Shown here: positions 1-9,681 of the stretch, piece after piece
Layout of the letters: each line of letters opens with the position of its first letter
How positions within the stretch are numbered: position 1 is the first letter of the stretch
Assembly (NCBI GenBank): GCA_030428025.1
Contig: JAUIBJ010000042.1
Coordinates: forward strand, 1 to 11,828
Length of the DNA stretch: 11,828 nt
DNA from: Alphaproteobacteria bacterium
GTDB lineage: Bacteria > Pseudomonadota > Alphaproteobacteria > Rhodobacterales > Rhodobacteraceae
Reading direction: 5' to 3'
Notes under the pieces: model-generated
Database searches by the model: none
What the model was told of the DNA's origin: nothing
The model's input: only the letters and a program-made list of their open reading frames with translations
Made by a program: the position numbers and the translations under genes

Positions 1-512
1 GGCTGGTGGGGCTCGGCGGACAAACCGCCTTCACGGTGGGCAGCGCGCTCGACCTGCCGGTCGAGGCAGGCAGCATCGACCTCGCGACGATGTTCCATGT
101 GGGCATGAACATCGAGGACAAGGACAGGCTCTTCGCCGAGGCCGCCCGCGTACTGGCCCCCGGCGGAACATTCGCGCTGTTCGACGTGATGCGCCACAGT
201 GAGGCACCGCTCACCTTCCCCTTCCCCTGGGCGGAGGCGGGCGATTTCTCTTTCGTCGATCCGCCGGAACGGTACCGCGATGCCGCCGCCAAGGCCGGCT
301 TCACCGCCACGGCCGAGCGCGAGCGGCGGGATTTCACGCTGGATTTCTTCGAGAGGGTCTTCGCCCGGATCAAGGCGGCGGGCGGGCCGCCGCCGCTGGG
401 CATCCATCTTCTGATGCGCGACACGGCGGGCCAGAAGATCGAAAACTACGTCAAACACGTCAAGGCCGGGGATCTCGCCCCGGTGGAAATGATCTTTCGC
501 GCGCCGGGCTGA
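1..512 (+). CDS. class I SAM-dependent methyltransferase, 3' part (5' end outside window)
   Basis: This is the C-terminal part of a class I (UbiE/type 11-like) methyltransferase, which would transfer a methyl group from S-adenosylmethionine to an unidentified acceptor. The frame is open from the window edge (first full codon at base 3), so the GTG at base 6 is probably internal and the SAM-binding glycine motif I lies upstream. Visible hallmarks are the stretch S-A-L-D-L-P with S-I-D-L-A-T (motif II region), H-V-G-M-N-I-E-D-K, and the post-motif III signature V-L-A-P-G-G-T-F-A-L-F-D. The rest is a variable substrate-side cap ending in R-A-P-G. The stop lies 27 bases before preA on the same strand with no terminator between, so the two are probably co-transcribed. 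The family is clear. The substrate is unknown, and a link to pyrimidine breakdown rests on position only. Confidence 0.8.
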   Translation, partial: LVGLGGQTAFTVGSALDLPVEAGSIDLATMFHVGMNIEDKDRLFAEAARVLAPGGTFALFDVMRHSEAPLTFPFPWAEAGDFSFVDPPERYRDAAAKAGFTATAERERRDFTLDFFERVFARIKAAGGPPPLGIHLLMRDTAGQKIENYVKHVKAGDLAPVEMIFRAPG

Positions 513-539
513 CGCGCGCCAACAGGGAAAGGACCGGAC

Positions 540-1844
540 ATGGCCGATCTGACATCCAACTTCATCGGGATTTCCTCCCCCAACCCGTTCTGGCTGGCCT
601 CGGCCCCGCCGACGGACAAGGAATACAATGTCCGCCGCGCCTTCGAGGCCGGCTGGGGCGGGGTGGTGTGGAAAACGCTGGGCGAGGACGGCCCGCCCAT
701 CGTCAATGTGAACGGCCCGCGTTACGGTGCGATCTGGGGCGCCGACCGGCGGCTTCTGGGGCTCAACAACATCGAGCTGATCACCGACCGACCGCTGCAG
801 ACCAATCTGGATGAAATGACCCGGGTGAAAAGGGATTACCCCGACCGGGCGATCATCGCGAGCCTGATGGTGCCGGTGAACGAGGACAGCTGGAAGGCGA
901 TCCTCGAACGGGTGGCGGAAACCGGCTGCGACGGGGTCGAGCTGAATTTCGGCTGCCCGCACGGCATGAGCGAGCGCGGCATGGGCTCGGCCGTGGGCCA
1001 GGTGCCCGAATACGTGCAACAGGTGGCCGAGTGGTGCAAGAAGCACTCCGACCTGCCGGTGATCGTCAAGCTCACGCCCAACATCACCGATATCCGCAAG
1101 CCCGCGCAGGCCGCGAAGGACGGGGGCGCGGATGCGGTTTCTCTGATCAACACGATCAATTCGATCACCGGGGTGAACCTCGACAATTTCGCCCCCGAGC
1201 CCACGATCGACGGCAAGGGCGCCCATGGCGGCTATTGCGGCCCGGCAGTCAAGCCCATCGCGCTCAACATGGTGGCCGAGATCGCCCGGACGCCGGACCT
1301 GCAGGGCCTGCCCATCTCCGGCATCGGCGGGGTGACCACCTGGAAGGATGCCGCCGAGTTCATGGCACTGGGCGCGGGCAACGTGCAGGTTTGCACCGCC
1401 GCGATGACCTATGGGTTCAGGATCGTGCAGGAGATGATTTCCGGCCTGTCGCAATACATGGACGAGAAGGGCTTCACCTCGGTCGACGAGCTTGTCGGGC
1501 GAGCGGTACCGAACCTCTCGGACTGGCAGCACCTGAACCTCAACTACGTCACCAAGGCGCGGATCAACCAGGATCTCTGTATCAAATGCGGGCGGTGCTA
1601 TGCCGCCTGCGAGGACACCAGCCACCAGGCGATCACCATGTCCGAGGACCGGGTCTTCGACGTGGACGATAGCGAATGCGTGGCCTGCAACCTCTGCGTA
1701 AATGTCTGCCCGGTGGAAGGCTGCATCACCATGGAACGGCTGGCCCCGGGCACGGTGGACGAACGCACCGGAAAGGTTGTCGAGGAGGAATATGCCAACT
1801 GGACGACGCACCCCAACAACCCTGGGGCTTGCGCGGCGGAGTGA
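540..1844 (+). CDS. preA: NAD-dependent dihydropyrimidine dehydrogenase, subunit PreA
   Basis: A 434-residue cytoplasmic flavoprotein subunit that, with PreT, reduces uracil and thymine to the 5,6-dihydro forms (first step of reductive pyrimidine catabolism). Residues ~1-310 form a dihydroorotate dehydrogenase-like FMN TIM barrel. The N-F-G-C-P-H-G motif (N136, C139) matches the loop that carries the catalytic cysteine in mammalian DPD. The barrel also has K-L-T-P-N-I-T-D-I, S-L-I-N-T-I-N-S-I, G-Y-C-G-P-A-V-K-P-I-A-L and S-G-I-G-G-V-T-T-W. The C-terminus holds two 4Fe-4S clusters: C347/C350/C353/C357, where the last cysteine is followed by Glu-Asp instead of Pro, and C380/C383/C386/C390, followed by Pro. 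The start is supported by AAAGGA at 528-533, six bases before ATG. Length is normal for PreA. PreT and later pathway enzymes are not in the window. The terminator just after it marks the end of the transcript. Confidence 0.93.
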   Translation: MADLTSNFIGISSPNPFWLASAPPTDKEYNVRRAFEAGWGGVVWKTLGEDGPPIVNVNGPRYGAIWGADRRLLGLNNIELITDRPLQTNLDEMTRVKRDYPDRAIIASLMVPVNEDSWKAILERVAETGCDGVELNFGCPHGMSERGMGSAVGQVPEYVQQVAEWCKKHSDLPVIVKLTPNITDIRKPAQAAKDGGADAVSLINTINSITGVNLDNFAPEPTIDGKGAHGGYCGPAVKPIALNMVAEIARTPDLQGLPISGIGGVTTWKDAAEFMALGAGNVQVCTAAMTYGFRIVQEMISGLSQYMDEKGFTSVDELVGRAVPNLSDWQHLNLNYVTKARINQDLCIKCGRCYAACEDTSHQAITMSEDRVFDVDDSECVACNLCVNVCPVEGCITMERLAPGTVDERTGKVVEEEYANWTTHPNNPGACAAE

Positions 1845-1860
1845 GGTTCGAAAACTGCGG

Positions 1861-1894
1861 CAAAGGCCGGGCCGGGGGGCCGGCCTTTGTTGTT
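1861..1894 (+). terminator. hairpin terminator after preA
   Basis: A perfect 10-bp stem, CAAAGGCCGG (1861-1870) pairing with CCGGCCTTTG (1880-1889), closes a 9-base G-rich loop. It is followed by a T-rich but interrupted tail (TTGTT, part of TTTGTTGTTGG). It starts 16 bases after the preA stop, in the right orientation to end the preA transcript. The run of T is short and broken by G, so termination may be partial, but stem strength and position support the call. Confidence 0.75.
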
Positions 1895-1939
1895 GGACGT
1901 TCCGCCTTCCTTCCATGTCGGGCCTGGCGAACACCTGCT

Positions 1940-1969
1940 TTGACATCGCACCATTCGGACGGGGATGAT
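1940..1969 (+). promoter_or_regulatory. candidate sigma70 promoter for the lipoprotein gene
   Basis: TTGACA at 1940-1945 is a consensus -35 box. GATGAT at 1964-1969, after an 18-base spacer, matches the -10 consensus at four of six positions. It lies between the preA terminator and the lipoprotein gene and would give a leader of about 100 bases. The rest of 1895-2081 shows only a weak 5-bp stem (1985-1999) and no other gene. The call rests on motif match and position alone. Confidence 0.3.
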
Positions 1970-2081
1970 CGCCGCAGCGGGGCCCGCCGATGCCCGGCGT
2001 CCCGACCCCGAGAGCTTGTCGCACGCAAGATACCGATTTCCGCATCTTGATCTCGCGTCCATCCGGATCACGTTTCTCCGC

Positions 2082-2732
2082 ATGAAACTCAGGATCATCC
2101 TCTCCCTCTCCCTCGCCCTTCTCGCCGCCTGCGGTCGCGGCGTACCGGAGGAAGCCCGAATCGTCGTGGCGGGCGATTCGGTCATGGCGTGGAACCGAAG
2201 CGCCGGGGCGTCTGTCGCCGATCAGCTTCAGGCGCGGCTGGGGGAACCCGTGGGCGATGTGTCCCTGCCGCTAGCAAGGGTGATGGGCGGCGCCGGGCCC
2301 TTGAACATTCCCACGCAGCTTAAGGGTCTGCGGATCGAAAGTGTGGTGCTGAACGGGGGCGCGAACGACCTGAGTGCCCAGTGCGATTGCGCCAATTGCG
2401 GGCCCGTGCTGAACCGGCTGATTTCCGAAGACGGCAGGCGCGGTGCGATCCCCGCGCTGGTGGCCGATCTGCGGCGCCGGGGCTCGCGGGTGATCTGGGC
2501 GGATTACTATACCTCGCCAAGATATGCCCGCACGCCGTGTGCGGCCCCCTACAGAGCACTGGAAAAACGGCTGGGCCGGATGGCGGCGGCCGATGCCGGG
2601 GTGACGCTGGTCGATATGGATGACGTGTTCGACCCGGACGACCCGTCGCTTTTCGCCACGGACGACACGCACCCGTCGAAGAAGGGCTCGGCGCGCATTG
2701 CGGCCCTGATCGCGCCGGTTTTGCGGCGGTGA
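2082..2732 (+). CDS. SGNH/GDSL-family hydrolase, predicted lipoprotein
   Basis: A 216-residue exported esterase/lipase-like hydrolase. The start at 2082 gives M-K-L-R, a hydrophobic core and the lipobox L-L-A-A-C, predicting lipid attachment at Cys17. An upstream in-frame ATG at 1965 would add a 39-residue non-signal extension and bury that signal, so it was not used. The SGNH blocks are present: A-G-D-S with nucleophile S33, G-G-A-N-D (N95, D96) and the C-terminal D-D-T-H-P-S with D194 and H197. The substrate is unknown; family members act on esters, lipids or acylated sugars. After lipidation it would sit on the periplasmic side of a membrane. Unusual is a Cys-x-Cys-x-x-Cys patch (C101, C103, C106) just after the GxND block, plus C153. 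No Shine-Dalgarno is evident before the ATG. It ends 23 bases before the copA -35 box and is separated from copA by that promoter. Confidence 0.8.
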   Translation: MKLRIILSLSLALLAACGRGVPEEARIVVAGDSVMAWNRSAGASVADQLQARLGEPVGDVSLPLARVMGGAGPLNIPTQLKGLRIESVVLNGGANDLSAQCDCANCGPVLNRLISEDGRRGAIPALVADLRRRGSRVIWADYYTSPRYARTPCAAPYRALEKRLGRMAAADAGVTLVDMDDVFDPDDPSLFATDDTHPSKKGSARIAALIAPVLRR

Positions 2733-2755
2733 CGACAGATTCTTCGGGCCACCCC

Positions 2756-2786
2756 TTGACCTTCCAGTAACTGGAAACCCTATCTG
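2756..2786 (+). promoter_or_regulatory. CueR/HmrR-type copper-responsive promoter and operator of copA
   Basis: TTGACC (-35, 2756-2761) and TATCTG (-10, 2781-2786) are separated by a 19-bp spacer, longer than the usual 17 and typical of MerR-family promoters, which the regulator must untwist to activate. The spacer contains a perfect 15-bp dyad, TTCCAGTAACTGGAA (2762-2776), centred on 2769. The dyad and the CCTTCC-like flank resemble known CueR/HmrR boxes. The expected transcription start, about 7 bases past the -10 box, falls at or beside the copA ATG (2793). The best candidate regulator is the MerR-family gene at 5296-5682. Confidence 0.87.
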
Positions 2787-2792
2787 TCGCCC

Positions 2793-5285
<2,493 letters not shown>

Positions 5286-5295
5286 GGAGGCGGCG

Positions 5296-5682
5296 ATGAA
5301 TATCGGCGACATTGCCAAACGCACGGGCCTGCCCCCCAAGACCATCCGCTATTACGAGGAGATCGGGCTGATCCGGCCCGCACGCGACGCCAACGGCTAC
5401 CGCGTCTTTCGTGACAGCGACACGCACAAGCTGGCCTTTCTGGGCCGGGCCCGCGCGCTCGGCTTTTCGATCGAGGATTGCCGCACGCTGCTTGCGCTTT
5501 ACGAGGACGAAGCCCGCGCCAGCGCCGATGTCAAGCGCGTGGCGCAGGAGCATCTGGGCCAGATCGAGGAAAAGATCGCCCAGCTTCAGGCGATGCGCGA
5601 CACGCTGAACGATCTGGTGCATGCCTGCGCGGGCGACAACCGGCCCGATTGCCCGATCCTGAAGGATCTGGCGCGCGAGTGA
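5296..5682 (+). CDS. cueR: Cu(I)-responsive MerR-family regulator (CueR/HmrR type)
   Basis: A 128-residue dimeric copper sensor that activates copper-efflux promoters. The N-terminal winged helix-turn-helix is typical of MerR proteins (I-G-D-I-A-K-R-T-G-L, T-I-R-Y-Y-E-E-I-G-L-I, N-G-Y-R-V-F). A long dimerisation helix follows. The metal loop has C111 and C119 in C-A-G-D-N-R-P-D-C-P, the C-x7-C spacing of Cu(I)/Ag(I)/Au(I) sensors, and S76 matches the CueR serine that distinguishes sensors of monovalent ions. The ATG at 5296 is chosen over an in-frame ATG at 5200 because GAGGAGG (5284-5290) precedes it by five bases and family homology begins there. The ribosome site overlaps the copA stop. 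No promoter of its own is seen, so it is probably co-transcribed from the copA operator and regulates itself. Alphaproteobacterial members are often named HmrR. Confidence 0.93.
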   Translation: MNIGDIAKRTGLPPKTIRYYEEIGLIRPARDANGYRVFRDSDTHKLAFLGRARALGFSIEDCRTLLALYEDEARASADVKRVAQEHLGQIEEKIAQLQAMRDTLNDLVHACAGDNRPDCPILKDLARE

Positions 5683-5706
5683 GGCAAAACGGAAAGGGCT
5701 GCGGAG

Positions 5707-7038
5707 CTACATCTCCCGACCGGCTCTGCGTTCGCTCCAGCGGATGGTGGCATTGGCCCCCAGAAAGGTGATGGGCGCCGGCGGCAGCCGCTTCGGCGCA
5801 TCGAGCGCCTGCATCTCGTCCAAGAGTTGCGAGCCATGGCCCGAGGCCAGTTCGGCCGTCACCTTGCCCAGCATCGTGCCCTTGGCGGTGCCCAGCCCGT
5901 TCTGGCAGCAGGCGGAAAAAAGCCCCTCATCCACCTCGCCCATCGCCGGCACGCTGTTCCAGCTCAGGCAGAGCCGCCCGCCCCAGCGATACTCCATCCC
6001 GACATTCTTGAGCCCCGGAAACCGGGCGGCGAAGGCCCGGTCATGATCAAGGCCCACCCGTGCAATGCGCGCCGCACTTACCTCCATTGACGGGTCGCAG
6101 GTGAAGCGGTTGCGGATCACGATCCGGTCGCCGCCGGTGCCCGAGATGCGGCGCACGGTGGTACCCATCGGGTCGGCAGGGGTGACGCCCCAACGGGGCG
6201 CACCGCCGAGTTTCCGCACCTCGTCATCGGCAAGCGCGCGCGTCATCGACGCATAGGTGAAGACATGCAGAAGCCGCCCCTTGAAGAAACCGAAACTGTT
6301 GGCATGGCCGTTGACCGCCAGAATGACCTTGGGCGCCACCACGCGGCCCCTTGCCGTCACCGCGTTCCACGCCCCCTCGCGACGCAGCTCGGTCACCGGC
6401 GAGTTCTCGAACACCCGCACCCGGTTCGACCGCAGCCCCTTTGCCACCCCGCGCACGAAAAGCGCGGGCTGGATCATCGCCGCCCCGGGCGTGAAAAGGC
6501 CGCTGACGTAATACGCCGAGCCCGTTATCTCGCGCATCTGTGCGGCGTCCAGCATCTGGTGCGCCTCGCCCATCTCCGACAGGTGCCGTGCGAAATCGAC
6601 GTTGTGCCGGTGACCCTTTTCCGTGGCCGCCGCATTGGTCTTGCCGGAGCGCGTGAAGGCCTCTTCCCCCAATCCGAAATCTTCCGCCATCCCGGCGGCG
6701 AAGTCGATACCGGCTCGGTTGGCGCGGGTCTGGGCCAGATCGGCCTCGAGCGCGCCGCCGTAATCGTCGGATGCCAGGTCATGCGGCAGATCGATCATGA
6801 AACCGGAGTTGCGCCCTGCCGGCCCCTCGCCGATGCGCTTGGCCTCCAGCAGAACGACCCTAGCCTCGGGATGAAGCTGGGCCAGCCGCCGGGTCGCCGC
6901 AAGCCCGGCGAACCCCCCGCCGATCACCAGGAAATCAGCGGTCGTGCGCTCTTCCAGTTCTCTCGCGGGCTCGGGCGCAGGCAGGATTTCGTTCCAACCG
7001 GAGGGGCCGGGGTCTCTGGGCAGGCGCGTGACTTTCAT
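5707..7038 (-). CDS. FAD-dependent oxidoreductase, DAO (PuuB/OrdL-like) family
   Basis: A 443-residue flavoprotein of the D-amino-acid oxidase fold; members oxidise the C-N bond of amines or amino acids (for example N-methylated amino acids or glutamylated polyamines). After a ~30-residue lead with N-E-I-L-P come the FAD dinucleotide motif V-I-G-G-G-F-A-G (G40-G45), the ribose-binding E65 at the end of beta-2, and G-P-A-G-R-N-S-G-F, which is characteristic of the PuuB/OrdL branch. The C-terminal part has Y-R-W-G-G and a second FAD contact region, C-Q-N-G-L-G-T-A-K-G. No signal peptide is visible. Its ATG overlaps the stop of the upstream SDR gene (ATGA, 7035-7038) with no evident ribosome site, so translation is probably coupled. 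It is the last gene of the operon. A PuuC-like aldehyde dehydrogenase in the same operon suggests amine-to-aldehyde-to-acid chemistry. The substrate is not determined. Confidence 0.88.
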   Translation of the reverse strand: MKVTRLPRDPGPSGWNEILPAPEPARELEERTTADFLVIGGGFAGLAATRRLAQLHPEARVVLLEAKRIGEGPAGRNSGFMIDLPHDLASDDYGGALEADLAQTRANRAGIDFAAGMAEDFGLGEEAFTRSGKTNAAATEKGHRHNVDFARHLSEMGEAHQMLDAAQMREITGSAYYVSGLFTPGAAMIQPALFVRGVAKGLRSNRVRVFENSPVTELRREGAWNAVTARGRVVAPKVILAVNGHANSFGFFKGRLLHVFTYASMTRALADDEVRKLGGAPRWGVTPADPMGTTVRRISGTGGDRIVIRNRFTCDPSMEVSAARIARVGLDHDRAFAARFPGLKNVGMEYRWGGRLCLSWNSVPAMGEVDEGLFSACCQNGLGTAKGTMLGKVTAELASGHGSQLLDEMQALDAPKRLPPAPITFLGANATIRWSERRAGREM

Positions 7039-7766
7039 GGCAGGCTCAACTGGGCGGTGCGGCCGCCGTCGATGGTGTAGGTCTGTCCGGTGACAAAGCC
7101 CGCCTCGTCGGAGGCGAGCCAGCAGATCAGGCGGGCGACCTCCGGCGGCGTGCCGGTGCGGCGCAGGGGGTGAATGCGCCCAACGCCCTGGCGGAAGGTC
7201 GCCGGGTCGCCCAGGCTTTCGATAAAGGCCTCGTTGAGGGGCGTGTCGATCCAGCCGGGCGCAACGGCGTTGCAGCGTACGCCGTACCGGCCCTCATCCA
7301 CCGCCACGGCGCGCGTCAGCCCGTGCAGCCCTGCCTTCGAGGCGCAATAGGCCGGGTGGCGGGGGTTGCTGGCGATCCCCTCGATCGAGCCGGTGTTGAC
7401 GATGGCACCCTGCGCCGCCTTCAGAAGCGGCATGGCGGCGCGGATCATCAGGAAGGGGATGGTGAGGTTCAGGTGCAGCTGCGCGTCCCAGTCCTCCTCG
7501 CTGGTCTCCTCCACCGTGCCTTCGAGCATCATGCCGGCATTGTTGATCAGGATATCGAGGCCCCCGGCGGCCTGCTTCACGTGGTCGATCACGCGGGCGG
7601 GCGTGGCGCGGTCGGAGAAATCGGCAGCGATGCTTTCATGCGCCGTGGCCCCGCGTTGAGCGGTGAAGACCCGGGCACCCCCTTCGGCCAAGAGGTCGGC
7701 GGTGGCCGCGCCCATGCCCGAGGAGGCGCCGGTAACCAGCGCCACTTTGCCAGCAAAACGTGTCAT
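7035..7766 (-). CDS. SDR-family oxidoreductase (first of a tandem pair from the left)
   Basis: A 243-residue classical short-chain dehydrogenase/reductase, cytoplasmic, interconverting an alcohol and a carbonyl with NAD(P). Cofactor motif T-G-A-S-S-G-M-G (12-19), structural N75-N-A-G, and catalytic S127, Y140 and K144 (Y-C-A-S-K) are all present, as is the late P-G-W-I-D-T-P loop. At the end of beta-2 it has Gln37-Arg38 rather than Asp, which hints at NADP(H). Its stop overlaps the start of the FAD oxidoreductase gene by 4 bases, and its own ATG overlaps the stop of the second SDR gene by 4 bases (7763-7766). A GGAGG ribosome site lies 12 bases upstream, inside that gene. The C-terminus D-G-G-R-T-A-Q-L-S-L-P is standard. 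The physiological substrate is unknown; possible ones are a product of the neighbouring P450 or of the amine route. Confidence 0.9.
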   Translation of the reverse strand: MTRFAGKVALVTGASSGMGAATADLLAEGGARVFTAQRGATAHESIAADFSDRATPARVIDHVKQAAGGLDILINNAGMMLEGTVEETSEEDWDAQLHLNLTIPFLMIRAAMPLLKAAQGAIVNTGSIEGIASNPRHPAYCASKAGLHGLTRAVAVDEGRYGVRCNAVAPGWIDTPLNEAFIESLGDPATFRQGVGRIHPLRRTGTPPEVARLICWLASDEAGFVTGQTYTIDGGRTAQLSLP

Positions 7767-8494
7767 TGGACGGGTTTGCCTCCATGCACTTCCAGCAATG
7801 CGCCGGTCATGTAACGGGCCGCATCCGACGCGAGAAACAGGATCACGTCGGCGATCTCCTCCGGTTCGGCGATATGGCCCAAGGGGACGGTTTCGCCCAG
7901 CTCGGCCACGGCGCGGTCGGGATCAAAGCCGCGCATGGCGAAGCCAGACCGCAGCATCGGCGTGTTCACCTCGTTCGGGCAGACGGCGTTGACGCGGATG
8001 CCCTGATGCGCATGGTCGCGTCCAAGGCATTGGGTCAACGAGGCGAGTGCCGCCTTGGACATGACATAGAGCGGGTGGTTGGGCCCCGGCCGCAGGCCCC
8101 AGCAGGAGGCGGTGTTGACTATGGCGCCACCCCCCTGCCCGGCCATGATCGGGATCGCGGCACGACACAGGCGGAAGGGCGCCTCGACATTGACGGCCAT
8201 CGTCAGGGCATAGTCGGCGTCGGTGGCATCGGTGATCGGACCGCGGGCGATGATGCCGGCGTTGTTGAACAGCAGGTCGAGCCCGCCCAGGGCCACCGCC
8301 GCCCGTCCCGGCAGCCCATCGCAGAACCCGGCATCGCACAGGTCACCGTCGAAATGCGCCTCGGCCTCGAGTCCGGCGGTCTGTCGGTCGGTCACCGCCA
8401 CGCGCGCGCCTTCTGTCCGCAGCATGGCCACGACAGCCGCGCCGATGCCGCCTGCAGCCCCGGTCACGAGCGCGCGCCTGCCCGCGAACCGCAT
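7763..8494 (-). CDS. SDR-family oxidoreductase (second of the tandem pair)
   Basis: A 243-residue classical SDR with T-G-A-A-G-G-I-G (11-18), N77-N-A-G, and catalytic S130, Y143 and K147 in Y-V-M-S-K. Asp36 at the end of beta-2 (V-T-D-R) predicts NAD(H) preference, unlike its neighbour. The start at 8494 is chosen over an in-frame ATG at 8557. It overlaps the P450 stop as TGATG, GAGG (8502-8505) lies seven bases upstream, and the SDR fold begins at once with M-R-F-A-G-R-R-A-L-V-T-G. A start at 8557 would add 21 basic, non-homologous residues read over P450 codons. It shares the H-P-x-Y active-site surroundings and L-A-S-D-x-A near the C-terminus with the other SDR and has the same length, so the two look like diverged duplicates. 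Substrate unknown. Neighbouring P450 and FAD oxidase genes suggest a catabolic alcohol intermediate. Confidence 0.9.
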   Translation of the reverse strand: MRFAGRRALVTGAAGGIGAAVVAMLRTEGARVAVTDRQTAGLEAEAHFDGDLCDAGFCDGLPGRAAVALGGLDLLFNNAGIIARGPITDATDADYALTMAVNVEAPFRLCRAAIPIMAGQGGGAIVNTASCWGLRPGPNHPLYVMSKAALASLTQCLGRDHAHQGIRVNAVCPNEVNTPMLRSGFAMRGFDPDRAVAELGETVPLGHIAEPEEIADVILFLASDAARYMTGALLEVHGGKPVQ

Positions 8495-9678
8495 CAGGCG
8501 ACCTCGTACTTGATCGGTAGGCGCCGCGCGCCCGTGTTGCCGCTGTCGGGCAGCCATTCCGGCGTGCCATCATACTCGACCGTCACGAAGCTCTGCCGCA
8601 GCGCGTCGAGCGCGCAGGCCGTGTCGGTGCGGGCGACGAGATGGCCGATGCAGTGATGCGCCCCGCCACCGAAGCCGAAATGCTTGCGCCGTTTCGCGGT
8701 GATGTCGAAACGCGGGTCTTCGCAATAGTCCGGGTCGCGAGCCGAGGCATGCACGAAGAGATGCAGGATGGTGCCCTTCCTGATGATCTGCCCGTTCATC
8801 TCGACATCCTCCACCGCCTCGCGCGTGGCCCATGTGGTTGTCGGGCGGGCGCGGATGAACTCGTCGACCGCCGCAGGGATGAGCGAGGGATCGGCCCGCA
8901 ACATTCGCCACTGGTCCGGGTGCTCTATGAAAAGAGACAGGCCAAGCCCCAGAAGGGCGCGGGTCGTATCAACCCCGCCGAAGATGGAAATCACGATGGT
9001 GTTGAGCAGTTCCTCATGGGTGCAGTCACCATTCGCGTCGAATTCGGCAACCATGCGCGCCACATAGCTTTCCTCGTCCTCGCCCCGCCGCACCCGGGCG
9101 ACCAGTTCATCGGCGAGGTTGAAAAGGCGCTCGCACGCGGAATTGAACCGGTCCTGATGCTGCGGCGCCTCGATCCCCATCGCCAGCCCCAGATCGGCGG
9201 CGTCATGCGCCACCTCGGGCCAGCGGTCGCGCGAAAGCCCCAGAAGCGTGGTGATCGCCTGCCCGGCGAAGGGCTCGCAGAACGCCGTCTGAAACTCGCA
9301 GGCCCGGGTCTGGCGCAATCCCTCGCAGAGGTCGCGGGCGATCTCGTCGAAGGCGGGCTTGAGGCTCAGCACATACTCCTCCGACAGGGCCGGCACCGCC
9401 AGCGCCCGCAGCTTGCGATGCTCGTCGCCTTCGCGCCCGATCACCGAGGCCCGCCAGAAATCGGCGAAGGGCCCGGCGATGCCTACCGTATCGGGCCAGG
9501 CATGGCTGCCCTGCCGGAAGCGCCGGTCGCGCAGGATGCGCCCCACCTCCATGTAGCGCAGCACCGCCAGACCATAGGGGGTCTGGGCGCACCAATGCGC
9601 GTCGCGCGCCGCCATGACCTCGGCCCCCCGGGTGGAAAACCCCGGATCGGTCAGGTCGAGATAAGGCAGCGCGCACAT
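8494..9678 (-). CDS. cytochrome P450 (bacterial soluble type)
   Basis: A 394-residue heme monooxygenase of the soluble bacterial class, with no membrane anchor. The I-helix has G-G-V-D237-T-T (the usual A-G is G-G here). The K-helix pair E273-F-I-R276 and the P-T-T-T-W-A-T-R region are present. The heme loop is F-G-F-G-G-G-A-H-H-C343-I-G, with C343 as the thiolate ligand. The expected reaction is hydroxylation or oxidative N- or O-dealkylation of a small molecule, with electrons from a ferredoxin and reductase. Neither is encoded in the window, so they must come from elsewhere. The ATG lies 3 bases after the mttB-like stop, with AGGAG at 9688-9692 inside the last mttB codons, and the 3' end overlaps the next gene by one base. 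Family assignment is secure; the substrate is not. Its place in an amine-type operon makes demethylation or hydroxylation of an alkylamine an attractive inference. Confidence 0.93.
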   Translation of the reverse strand: MCALPYLDLTDPGFSTRGAEVMAARDAHWCAQTPYGLAVLRYMEVGRILRDRRFRQGSHAWPDTVGIAGPFADFWRASVIGREGDEHRKLRALAVPALSEEYVLSLKPAFDEIARDLCEGLRQTRACEFQTAFCEPFAGQAITTLLGLSRDRWPEVAHDAADLGLAMGIEAPQHQDRFNSACERLFNLADELVARVRRGEDEESYVARMVAEFDANGDCTHEELLNTIVISIFGGVDTTRALLGLGLSLFIEHPDQWRMLRADPSLIPAAVDEFIRARPTTTWATREAVEDVEMNGQIIRKGTILHLFVHASARDPDYCEDPRFDITAKRRKHFGFGGGAHHCIGHLVARTDTACALDALRQSFVTVEYDGTPEWLPDSGNTGARRLPIKYEVA

Positions 9679-9681
9679 GGC

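Noticed and set aside
951..1005. Possible loss of the catalytic cysteine in PreA (Val in G-M-G-S-A-V-G-Q)
   Set aside because: The catalytic cysteine of the DPD family corresponds to the Cys in N-F-G-C-P-H-G (C139), which is present. As I recall it, E. coli PreA also has Val at the other position.
1985..1999. Small hairpin CGCCG/CGGCG upstream of the lipoprotein gene
   Set aside because: A 5-bp stem with a 5-base loop is expected by chance at this GC content, and it has no T-run or other context.
1965..2081. Upstream start (ATG 1965) for the lipoprotein gene
   Set aside because: It would put 39 polar residues before a clear signal sequence with a lipobox, and it falls within the candidate -10 box.
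5702..5718. Hairpin GGAG/CTCC around the FAD oxidoreductase stop as a bidirectional terminator
   Set aside because: The stem is only 4 bp before a bulge and no T-run follows on either strand.
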